A DNA stretch of 6,134 nucleotides from Thermomonas sp. (lineage in GTDB: Bacteria; Pseudomonadota; Gammaproteobacteria; Xanthomonadales; Xanthomonadaceae), in contig JANJSW010000045.1 in assembly GCA_024711415.1 (NCBI GenBank), positions 1 through 6,134 of the forward strand. Reading direction: 5' to 3'. The translations under genes were made by a program, and so were the position numbers. The stretch's first letter is position 1. Each line of letters begins with the position of its first letter. The notes under the pieces were generated by a model. That model ran no database searches. It was not told the origin of the DNA and saw only the letters and a program-made list of their open reading frames with translations. Shown here piece after piece: positions 1 through 6,134 of this stretch.

Positions 1-379
<379 letters not shown>

Positions 380-392
380 GCCGGGCCACCCG

Positions 393-980
393 ATGAAGCT
401 CGTTCTCGCCAGCGGCAACGCCGGCAAGCTGGCCGAGCTGCGCGCGCTGCTCGGCGAGGGCTTCGACCTGCATGCACAGTCCGAATTCGGCGTGGGCGAG
501 GCCGAGGATACCGGCCTGTCCTTCATCGAGAACGCCATCCTCAAGGCCCGCCATGCCGCCCGCGCCACCGGCCTTGCGGCGCTGGGCGACGACTCCGGGC
601 TGTGCGTCGATGCGCTGCATGGCGCGCCCGGCCTGTATTCCGCCCGCTATGCCGGTGGCCACGGCGACAGCGAGGCGAACATCGAAAGGCTGCTGCGTGA
701 ACTCGACGGCGTTGCCGACGCGGATCGCAGCGCGCGCTTCGTCTGCGTGCTGGCGCTGGTGCAGCATGCCGACGACCCGATGCCGCTGGTCGCCGAAGGC
801 AGGTGGGAAGGCCGCATCCTGCGTGCGCGCAGCGGCAGCGGCGGCTTCGGCTACGACCCGGTGTTCTTCTCGCCGGCGCACGGCTGCAGCGCGGCCGAGC
901 TGGCGGCCACGGTGAAGAACCGCGACAGCCATCGTGGCGTCGCGCTGGCGCAGCTGCGCATGAAACTGCGGCAGGCGTGA
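393..980 (+). CDS. rdgB: RdgB/HAM1 family XTP/dITP pyrophosphatase
   Basis: This enzyme hydrolyses non-canonical purine nucleoside triphosphates (dITP, ITP, XTP) to the monophosphate and pyrophosphate, keeping deaminated bases out of DNA and RNA. It is cytoplasmic and usually a Mg-dependent dimer. The product is 195 residues, against 197 in E. coli. Family motifs appear in order: SGNAGKLAE at residues 7-15 (substrate-binding loop), [17 protein letters not shown] at about 40-56, GDDSGL at 65-70 with D67 in the place of the catalytic aspartate, [10 protein letters not shown] at about 79-88, [12 protein letters not shown] near 147, and the purine-recognition SHRG near the C-terminus. The ATG at 393 places the conserved MKLVLASGN at the very N-terminus. 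The frame is open further upstream, but there it overlaps rph and matches nothing. There is no strong Shine-Dalgarno, only a weak GTGAG about 12 nt upstream, so translation may depend on rph read-through. The stop overlaps the hemW start. Confidence 0.97.
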   Translation: MKLVLASGNAGKLAELRALLGEGFDLHAQSEFGVGEAEDTGLSFIENAILKARHAARATGLAALGDDSGLCVDALHGAPGLYSARYAGGHGDSEANIERLLRELDGVADADRSARFVCVLALVQHADDPMPLVAEGRWEGRILRARSGSGGFGYDPVFFSPAHGCSAAELAATVKNRDSHRGVALAQLRMKLRQA

Positions 981-2131
981 TGCTCACGCCGCCGCCCCTG
1001 TCGTTGTACGTGCACCTGCCCTGGTGCGTGCGCAAATGCCCGTACTGCGACTTCAATTCGCATGCGGCGAAGGGCGCGCTGCCGCTGGATGCCTACATCG
1101 ACGCGCTGCTGGCCGATCTCGACTTCGACCTGCCGCTGGCCTGGGGCCGCATCGTCCACAGCGTGTTCTTCGGCGGTGGCACGCCCTCACTGTTCCCGCC
1201 GGAGGCGATCGACCGCTTCCTGCAGCAGGCCAGCGCGCGCCTGCGCTTCGCGCCAGACGTGGAGATCACCCTCGAGACCAACCCCGGCACGGTGGAGCAC
1301 GGCCCGTTCCCCGGCTACCGCGCCGCCGGGGTCAATCGCCTGAGCTTCGGCGTGCAGAGCTTCGACGACGGCTGCCTGCAGCGGCTCGGCCGCATCCACA
1401 GCAGCGGCGACGCCGAGCGCGCGGTGAAGTCGGCGCAGGATGCAGGCTTCGACAACCTCAACCTCGACCTGATGTACGCGCTGCCGCAGCAGACGCTGGC
1501 GATGGCGCTGGACGACGTCGAGCGCGCGGTCGCGCTGGCGCCGGCGCACATCAGCCACTACCAGCTCACGCTGGAGCCGAACACCGTGTTCGCCGCGCGG
1601 GTGCCGGCCGGCATTCCCGACGAGGATTCCGCTTGGGACATGCAGGAGGCCTGCCAGGCGCGGCTGGCGGACGCCGGTTTCGCCCAGTACGAGATCAGCG
1701 CTTACGCACGCGACGGCCGCCAGTGCCGGCACAACCTCAACTACTGGCGCTTCGGCGACTACCTCGGGATCGGCGCCGGCGCCCACGGCAAGCTGACCCT
1801 CGGCGCCACCCAGCAGGTGCTGCGGCGCTGGAAACTCAAGCATCCCACCGACTACCTGGCCAAGGCCGGCACTGCCGCGGCAATCGGTGGAGACGAGTAC
1901 CTGACCGCGCAGCGGCTGCCGTTCGACTTCATGCTCAACGCACTGCGCCTGAACGAAGGCGTGCCGATGGCGATGTTCGAAGCGCGCACGGGGCTGCCTG
2001 CCGCCGCCATTGCCGACAAGGTGGCGCTGGCGCGCGCGCGCGGCTGGCTGGAGGCGGACCCGGCCTGGCTGCGCCCGACCGAACTCGGGCGCCGCTTCGC
2101 CAACGACGTGATCGGGCTGTTCCTGGACTGA
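980..2131 (+). CDS. hemW: HemW heme chaperone (radical SAM family, formerly oxygen-independent coproporphyrinogen III oxidase-like)
   Basis: HemW proteins bind a [4Fe-4S] cluster and heme and are thought to insert heme into target proteins such as respiratory enzymes. They resemble HemN but lack its coproporphyrinogen oxidase role. The product is 383 residues, close to the 378 of E. coli. The cluster motif CVRKCPYC (C16, C20, C23) is followed by DFNSH, typical of HemW. GGGTPS at 65-70 is the SAM-binding glycine motif. ETNPGTVE and GVNRLSFGVQSF follow in the barrel. HNLNYW at 251-256 is the HNxxYW signature linked to heme binding in HemW. A winged-helix-like HemN C-terminal region ends the protein. 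The start ATG (980-982) overlaps the rdgB TGA (978-980) as TGATG, pointing to translational coupling. A longer upstream reading from 803 is only the rdgB shadow frame. Calling it coproporphyrinogen dehydrogenase would be the usual misannotation. Confidence 0.96.
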   Translation: MLTPPPLSLYVHLPWCVRKCPYCDFNSHAAKGALPLDAYIDALLADLDFDLPLAWGRIVHSVFFGGGTPSLFPPEAIDRFLQQASARLRFAPDVEITLETNPGTVEHGPFPGYRAAGVNRLSFGVQSFDDGCLQRLGRIHSSGDAERAVKSAQDAGFDNLNLDLMYALPQQTLAMALDDVERAVALAPAHISHYQLTLEPNTVFAARVPAGIPDEDSAWDMQEACQARLADAGFAQYEISAYARDGRQCRHNLNYWRFGDYLGIGAGAHGKLTLGATQQVLRRWKLKHPTDYLAKAGTAAAIGGDEYLTAQRLPFDFMLNALRLNEGVPMAMFEARTGLPAAAIADKVALARARGWLEADPAWLRPTELGRRFANDVIGLFLD

Positions 2132-2179
2132 GCCGGGCAAAACCTGCACGGCCCGCGGGGTGCGCCTTGGCCCGCGTGA

Positions 2180-2208
2180 TTGAGGCGGTGGCGGTTGCCG
2201 CATACCAT
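2180..2208 (+). promoter_or_regulatory. Putative sigma70-type promoter for the DUF1631-PilZ pair
   Basis: TTGAGG at 2180-2185 (4 of 6 to TTGACA) and TACCAT at 2203-2208 (4 of 6 to TATAAT) are separated by exactly 17 nt. Transcription would start near 2215, giving a leader of about 34 nt before the GTG at 2249. The -10 box covers the ATG at 2207, so if the promoter is real that ATG cannot be the start on this transcript. This is a pattern match in one sequence only. Confidence 0.35.
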
Positions 2209-2228
2209 GGCCGGGTTGCCAAAGCGCC

Positions 2229-2235
2229 AAGGGGG
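2229..2235 (+). promoter_or_regulatory. Purine-rich ribosome-binding site that decides the DUF1631 start
   Basis: AAGGGGG can pair with the anti-Shine-Dalgarno sequence, allowing one G-U pair. It lies 13 nt before GTG 2249, longer than the ideal spacing. The earlier in-frame candidates ATG 2207 and TTG 2180 have no comparable tract in range, so this tract favours the GTG start. Confidence 0.4.
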
Positions 2236-2248
2236 GCGCCGACGCGCC

Positions 2249-4483
2249 GTGTCCTCGACCGCAACCACAAGCAATGCGTCACTCTCGCTGGCCAGCGCCC
2301 GGCTGCCGCGACGCACGCGCCAGGCACTGGAACACCTGCTGGCGGATCTGCGCCCGGTGTTCGCCCAGCTGCTTCCCCGCGTCCTGCATGAAACCGAGCT
2401 TGCGCTGGCGCGCACCACCGCCGGCAGCGACCCGGCGCTGGAGCAGGCGAAACTGGCTTCCATGCGCAGCCTGGGCGGCGGCGCAGCCTTTCTTGTCCGC
2501 GGCTTCCTTGCCAACGTCGAGACATCGCTGGCCAGCCTGCAGGACGCGCGCCGCAACCACGACGACCACGCGCACGCCGCGAACGCGCCGTCGGCCCTGG
2601 CCCTGAGCCTGCTGGAAGAGGATGCGATCAGCGACGAGTTCGTGCTCGACACCATGGCCAGCCGGATCGAGGCGCGCAACAGCCTGGGCCTGCAGCTGCT
2701 GGGCCAGCGCTTCGGCGTGCTGGCCGCAGCGCCGGCGTTCGAAGGCGACACCCTGCCGCTGGCGCCGCGCCCGCTGTGCGCCGCGCTGGCGCAGTCCGCC
2801 GACCAGCTCAAGCTCTCGCGCTATGCGCGCATGCAGTTGTTCCAGCAGTTCGAAAAAGCGCTGATGGACGCCTATCCGGAACTGCTTGAAGGATTCAACC
2901 AGCGCCTGATCGACGATGGCATCCTGCCGTTCCTGAGCTTCGTGCCGATGCGGGTGCGCGCCGGATCGACAAGCGCAGCCTTCGATGCGGCCACCGCCGA
3001 GGCCGGCCATGCCGCGACCGGCGGCGGCCAGGCGGGCGGATGGTCCGCGCTCGAGGACGCCGCTGCGCCCACCGTCGCCGCCGGATTCGCCGCCCTGCAG
3101 TCGCTGCTGCAGCAGCGGCGTGGACTGCTGAGCAAGCTGCGCCCCGGCAAGCGCGACGAGCGCACGCTGGATGCGTTGCCGCACGACGAAGTGCTGGCCA
3201 CCCTGCAGCGCATGCGCGCCAGCACCGAGAAGGCGGACACGCTGGCCGACTTCCGCCGCATCCTGCTGGCGCAGGGGCGCCAGGCGCATGGCCACGGCGT
3301 CACCCTGTCCGACGTCGACAAGGACGCCTTCGACCTGCTGGGCCTGTTCATGGGCCAGCTGCAGCGCGAGCTGCGCAGGGCCAGCCCCGGCGAGGCGATG
3401 CTGGAGCGCCTGCGGTTGCCGCTGACCCAGCTGGCGATGCGCGACCACGCGTTCTTCACCGACGCCGCCCATCCCGCTCGCCAGCTGATGGATGCCATCT
3501 CGCTGGCTGGCGCGCAATGGCTGGCGGAGGACGATGTCGACGCGCAGTGGCTCGGTCTGCTGCAACGTGCCGCCTCGCACGTGCAGCAGGACGCCGGCGG
3601 CACGCCGGAAACGTTCGCCGAAGCCAACCAGACCCTGCAATCGGGGCTGCAGGCGCTGGACCGCAAGGCGGAGATGGCCGAACGCCGGCAGGTGGAAGCC
3701 GCGCGTGGCCGCGAGAAGCTGGAAGTGGCGCGGCAGCGCGCAGACCAGGAAATCACCCGCCTGCTCGACGGCCGCAGCCTGTCGCGCTTCCACGCCACCC
3801 TGCTGGAACAGACCTGGGCCGACGTGCTGTCGCTGGCGCACCTGCGCAGCGGCGAAGAATCGGACGGCTGGCGGCAGATGCTGGACATCACCGCCGGCAT
3901 CATCGACGCCGGCACCGGTGCCGCCGCGCGCCCCGGCGACAAGGCACTGCAGGCACAGATCCACGCCGCGCTGGAACAGGTCGGCTACCACGCCGACGAC
4001 GCCGCCGCGATCGCCGCGCAGCTGGCCCGCGGCCAGGGCAGCGACGACGACCAGGCCTCCCGCACCGAACTGCTGCTGCAGCTGCGCGCACGCGGACGGC
4101 TGGGCGAGGACAACGCGGTCATCAGCGAGCCTGCCGCCGCGCCGCGCACGCCCGAAGAGCAGGCCGCCTACGAGCAGCTGCGCGCGCTGCGGCTGCCGCT
4201 GTGGGTGGAACTCGACGACGATGGCCAGGACGGCCCGCAGCGGCGCCGGCTGGCGTGGATCAGCGAGCACACCGACCAGGCGCTGCTGGTCAACCGGCGC
4301 GGGCTGCGCGCCGGCAACGACAACCTCGACAGCCTTGCCCGCAAGCTGGCGGCCGGCCGGTTGCGCCTGCTGGAGCGGCACGCGGCGCCCGCCACCGCGG
4401 CCTGGGACGCCACCCTCAGCAGTCTGCAGCGGATCGCCCCGGATGAGCCTACGAATGCCAGGGAGCCCGGCCATGAACCATGA
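2249..4483 (+). CDS. DUF1631 domain-containing protein, function unknown
   Basis: The product is about 744 residues from the GTG chosen here, or 758 from ATG 2207 and 767 from TTG 2180. I recognise it as DUF1631 (PF07793), a proteobacterial family without established biochemistry. Some relatives carry a thymidine phosphorylase label, which nothing here supports. There is no signal peptide or membrane segment, so it is probably cytoplasmic. In order: an N-terminal helical block opening with LPRRTRQALEHLLADLRPVF (about 17-36); more amphipathic helices; a glycine-rich linker around 250-265; a second helical block; a charged coiled-coil-like stretch at about 469-505 rich in Lys, Glu, Arg and Ala; a conserved-looking WADVLSLAHLRSG segment near 525; an Ala/Pro-rich linker; and a compact beta-rich tail (about 648-690) containing RRRLAWIS and LLVNRRGLRAG. 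The tail resembles a PilZ-like barrel (inference). The last 11 nt overlap the PilZ gene, implying a shared job. The family call is firm, the function is unknown and the start is uncertain. Confidence 0.88.
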   Translation: MSSTATTSNASLSLASARLPRRTRQALEHLLADLRPVFAQLLPRVLHETELALARTTAGSDPALEQAKLASMRSLGGGAAFLVRGFLANVETSLASLQDARRNHDDHAHAANAPSALALSLLEEDAISDEFVLDTMASRIEARNSLGLQLLGQRFGVLAAAPAFEGDTLPLAPRPLCAALAQSADQLKLSRYARMQLFQQFEKALMDAYPELLEGFNQRLIDDGILPFLSFVPMRVRAGSTSAAFDAATAEAGHAATGGGQAGGWSALEDAAAPTVAAGFAALQSLLQQRRGLLSKLRPGKRDERTLDALPHDEVLATLQRMRASTEKADTLADFRRILLAQGRQAHGHGVTLSDVDKDAFDLLGLFMGQLQRELRRASPGEAMLERLRLPLTQLAMRDHAFFTDAAHPARQLMDAISLAGAQWLAEDDVDAQWLGLLQRAASHVQQDAGGTPETFAEANQTLQSGLQALDRKAEMAERRQVEAARGREKLEVARQRADQEITRLLDGRSLSRFHATLLEQTWADVLSLAHLRSGEESDGWRQMLDITAGIIDAGTGAAARPGDKALQAQIHAALEQVGYHADDAAAIAAQLARGQGSDDDQASRTELLLQLRARGRLGEDNAVISEPAAAPRTPEEQAAYEQLRALRLPLWVELDDDGQDGPQRRRLAWISEHTDQALLVNRRGLRAGNDNLDSLARKLAAGRLRLLERHAAPATAAWDATLSSLQRIAPDEPTNAREPGHEP
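4460..4465 (+). promoter_or_regulatory. Ribosome-binding site of the PilZ gene
   Basis: AGGGAG lies inside the end of the DUF1631 gene, 7 nt before ATG 4473. Good match and spacing support this start and indicate translation close to, or coupled with, DUF1631 termination at 4483. Confidence 0.65.
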
Positions 4484-4817
4484 CCCGCGCCGTCGCCAGC
4501 CACGCCGGGACGTGCCGGGCCGGGTGGAAGTCATCGACACCATTCTCGAGGAACCGGTCGGCTACCTCGGCAACCTCTCGGTGGGCGGCATGCTGATGAT
4601 GGCCAACCGCAGCCTGCCGGACGACGCGCTGTTCCAGTTCCGCTTCAACCTGCCGGACGGGATCGGCGCGGCGCAGCCGCTGGAAGTCGGCGCGCACGTG
4701 CTCTGGCAGGACAAGGCCGGCGCCCCGGGGCAGTCGTGGATCGGCCTGCGCTTCCTCGGGCTGTCGCCGGAAGCCATCGTCCGCTTGCGTGCGTGGGCGG
4801 CGCAGGCGGACGACTGA
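4473..4817 (+). CDS. Single-domain PilZ protein, predicted c-di-GMP receptor
   Basis: PilZ domains bind the second messenger c-di-GMP and pass the signal to motility, biofilm or secretion partners. This one is 114 residues, about the size of one domain with no added output domain, so it would act through a partner protein. Both ligand-binding signatures are intact. An arginine-rich N-terminal segment (residues 6-12, RRRQPRR) contains RxxxR (R7/R11 or R8/R12), and NLSVGG at 34-39 fits (D/N)xSxxG. The terminal WIGLRFLGLSPEAIVRLR (about 89-106) is the usual last strand and helix. The start at 4473 has a good ribosome-binding site and leaves the N-terminal arginine motif in place. The gene overlaps the DUF1631 gene by 11 nt, making DUF1631 the obvious candidate partner (inference). 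No GGDEF, EAL or HD-GYP gene lies in the window. The intact motifs argue against the non-binding PilZ class typified by the type IV pilus protein PilZ. Confidence 0.93.
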   Translation: MNHDPRRRQPRRDVPGRVEVIDTILEEPVGYLGNLSVGGMLMMANRSLPDDALFQFRFNLPDGIGAAQPLEVGAHVLWQDKAGAPGQSWIGLRFLGLSPEAIVRLRAWAAQADD

Positions 4818-4842
4818 GCCTGCGGGGCGTGCGCGGATGCGC

Positions 4843-4848
4843 GACAAT
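4843..4848 (+). promoter_or_regulatory. Weak -10-like box ahead of pepQ
   Basis: GACAAT (4 of 6 to TATAAT) stands in the only AT-containing spot of the 61-nt gap between the PilZ gene and pepQ. No good -35 hexamer lies 16-18 nt upstream. A start near 4855 would give a leader of roughly 25 nt. A GGGG-CAT-CCCC mini-hairpin (4850-4860) falls at this point. The evidence is thin, and pepQ may instead be read through from the genes before it. Confidence 0.22.
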
Positions 4849-4878
4849 CGGGGCATCCCCCACCGTCGCGCAGCCGCC

Positions 4879-6134
4879 ATGTCGAACGCCCTTCTTTCGT
4901 CCCTGTATCCGCAGCACCTCGCCACCCTGCAGGCACGCGCCACCGAGGCCTTGCGACGCGGCGGCTTCGACCATCTGCTCATCCCCAGCGGCACGCTGCA
5001 CTACCAGGCCTTCGACGACCGCGACTACCCCTATGCGGTGAACCCGCAGTTCAAGGCCTGGCTGCCGTTGACGCAGGCGCCCGGCAGCTGGCTGTTGATC
5101 ACCCCGGGGCAGCGGCCGAAACTGATCTTCCTGCAGCCGCACGATTACTGGCACGTGGTGCCGGAGATGCCCAGCGGCTACTGGGTGGAACACTTCGACA
5201 TCGAGGTGATCCGCAATGCCGACGAGGCCGCGCGGCTGCTGCCGGGCGTGTTCCGCTGCGCGATCCTGGGCGAGCCGCAAAGCGCGCTGGGCAGCTACGC
5301 GCCGAACAACCCGGAGCCGGTGCTGCAGTACCTCGAATACCACCGCGCGTTCAAGACGCCGTACGAAATCGAGATGATGCGCCGGGCCAACCGCATCGGC
5401 GTGCGCGCGCACCGCGCCGCCGAACGCGCCTTCCGCGCCGGCAGCAGCGAATTCGGCATCCACCTGGCCTACTGCCAGATCGCCGGGCAGGACGCCAACG
5501 ACCTGCCCTACGGCAACATCATCGCGTTGAACGAACACGGCGCGGTGCTGCACTACACGCATCGCGACCGGCTGCCGCCGAAGCCGTCGCGCAGCTTCCT
5601 GATCGATGCCGGCGCCAGCTTCGGCGGCTATGCCAGCGACATCACCCGCACCTATTCCGCGGCCGACGACGAGTTCGCGGCGATGATCCGCGCCGTCGAC
5701 GCCGCGCAGTTGGCGCTGTGCGACCAGGTCCGCGCCGGCACCAATTACGCGCGCATCCACCTCGACGCCCACCTGCGCCTGGCCGGCGTGCTGCGCGAGT
5801 TCGGCGTGCTCCGGACCACGCCGGAAGACGCGCTTGCCAGCGGCGTCAGCAGCGCGTTCTTCCCGCACGGCATCGGCCATGGCATCGGCCTGCAGGTACA
5901 CGACGTGGCAGGATTCGCGGCGTCCGACGCCGGCGGCACCATCGCCAAGCCGGATGGCCACCCCTACCTGCGCCTGACCCGCACGCTGGAACCCGGCATG
6001 GTGGTGACCATCGAGCCGGGCATCTACTTCATCGACATGCTGCTGGACGAACTGAAGCAGAAGGGCCTGGGCGATGCGGTGGACTGGCAGCGGGTGGAAA
6101 TGTTCAAACCCTTTGGCGGCATCCGCATCGAGGA
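4879..6134 (+). CDS. pepQ: Xaa-Pro dipeptidase (prolidase), 3' end outside window
   Basis: PepQ cleaves dipeptides with C-terminal proline, the last step in breaking down proline-containing peptides. It is a cytoplasmic dinuclear-metal (usually Mn) enzyme of the M24 pita-bread fold, and some relatives also hydrolyse organophosphate triesters. The visible 418 codons have no stop. E. coli PepQ is 443 residues, so only about 25 should be missing. The N-terminal domain (about 1-160) shows the family's VNPQFKAWLPLT segment. The catalytic domain follows, with NIIALNEHGAVLHYT. All five expected metal ligands are present: D243 (LIDAGA), D254 (SDITRTY), H330 (PHGIGHGIGLQVHD), E379 (TIEPGIYF) and E418 (GGIRIE), the last complete codon in the window. 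ATG 4879 aligns with the E. coli start (SLYPQHLATLQ versus SLYKNHIATLQ). No Shine-Dalgarno is apparent, and the upstream bases are C-rich. Confidence 0.96.
   Translation, partial: MSNALLSSLYPQHLATLQARATEALRRGGFDHLLIPSGTLHYQAFDDRDYPYAVNPQFKAWLPLTQAPGSWLLITPGQRPKLIFLQPHDYWHVVPEMPSGYWVEHFDIEVIRNADEAARLLPGVFRCAILGEPQSALGSYAPNNPEPVLQYLEYHRAFKTPYEIEMMRRANRIGVRAHRAAERAFRAGSSEFGIHLAYCQIAGQDANDLPYGNIIALNEHGAVLHYTHRDRLPPKPSRSFLIDAGASFGGYASDITRTYSAADDEFAAMIRAVDAAQLALCDQVRAGTNYARIHLDAHLRLAGVLREFGVLRTTPEDALASGVSSAFFPHGIGHGIGLQVHDVAGFAASDAGGTIAKPDGHPYLRLTRTLEPGMVVTIEPGIYFIDMLLDELKQKGLGDAVDWQRVEMFKPFGGIRIE

Larger units (their letters stand above)
2132..2248 (+). other. Intergenic gap between hemW and the DUF1631 gene
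   Basis: These 117 nt lie between the hemW stop and the preferred start of the next gene. They include a CCCGCGGG palindrome (2152-2159), two direct copies of GGCCCGCG (2150-2157 and 2169-2176), a promoter-like TTGAGG/TACCAT pair and a purine-rich tract. I see no convincing rho-independent terminator, because no stable stem is followed by a T run. Base and codon choice from 2180 to 2248, if read in the downstream frame, is poor for this genome (ttg, cca, ggg ggg, cga). That supports calling it non-coding. Confidence 0.55.

Noticed and set aside
1024..2391. A 455-codon plus-strand frame offset from hemW
   Set aside because: It is Arg/Ala/Pro-rich and typical of a shifted frame. The hemW frame has all family motifs.
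3102..3117. A 16-nt perfect palindrome, CGCTGCTGCAGCAGCG
   Set aside because: It is inside the DUF1631 coding region and follows from Leu-Leu-Gln-Gln codons (CTG CTG CAG CAG). Similar CTG/CAG runs occur elsewhere in the gene.
2249..4483. Thymidine phosphorylase annotation for the DUF1631 protein
   Set aside because: I see none of the motifs of pyrimidine nucleoside phosphorylases. The protein is helical with a coiled-coil stretch and fits DUF1631 only.
2279..4543. A 754-codon open frame on the minus strand, antisense to the DUF1631 gene
   Set aside because: Long antisense open frames are expected in GC-rich genes with strong third-position G/C bias. The translation is Gln/Arg/Ala/Gly-rich with no recognisable family, while the sense frame encodes DUF1631.
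4832..4843. CGCG-GATG-CGCG stem after the PilZ stop as a possible terminator
   Set aside because: The stem is only 4 bp and no T run follows, so it does not qualify as a rho-independent terminator.
4645..5961. A 438-codon minus-strand open frame across the PilZ and pepQ genes
   Set aside because: It is a shadow of the GC-biased sense frames. It crosses two real genes and a gap and has no recognisable domain.

Overview
This is a GC-rich window (about 70% by eye) with six protein-coding genes, all on the + strand and almost end to end. No RNA gene, mobile element, CRISPR array or integration scar is visible. Codon third positions are strongly G/C. The gene order and the closeness of the proteins to gammaproteobacterial relatives suggest a chromosomal core region of a Xanthomonadaceae-type bacterium (Lysobacter, Luteimonas, Thermomonas, Stenotrophomonas, Xanthomonas and relatives). 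That placement is an inference from composition and synteny and has not been tested by search.

The left half (1-2131) is a compact housekeeping cluster. It holds the 3' part of rph (RNase PH, tRNA 3'-end trimming), rdgB (XTP/dITP pyrophosphatase, nucleotide-pool cleaning) 13 nt downstream, and hemW (radical-SAM-family heme chaperone), whose ATG overlaps the rdgB stop as TGATG. These three look co-transcribed.

A 117-nt gap (2132-2248) separates this cluster from the next. It contains a plausible sigma70-type promoter (TTGAGG, 17 nt, TACCAT) and a purine-rich ribosome-binding site ahead of a GTG codon. The next unit (2249-4817) pairs a large DUF1631 protein of unknown function, mostly helical with a coiled-coil stretch and a small beta-rich C-terminal domain, with a 114-residue single-domain PilZ protein. 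The two ORFs overlap by 11 nt. The PilZ protein keeps both c-di-GMP-binding motifs (RxxxR and NxSxxG). This pair is the least understood and most interesting part of the window, a possible c-di-GMP-responsive module whose output is unknown.

After a 61-nt gap with a weak promoter-like box, the window ends inside pepQ (Xaa-Pro dipeptidase). The visible 418 codons include all five expected metal ligands, the last being the final complete codon of the window. I see no strong sign of a wholly new system. The novelty candidates are the DUF1631-PilZ coupling and a possible degenerate PilZ-like fold at the DUF1631 C-terminus.
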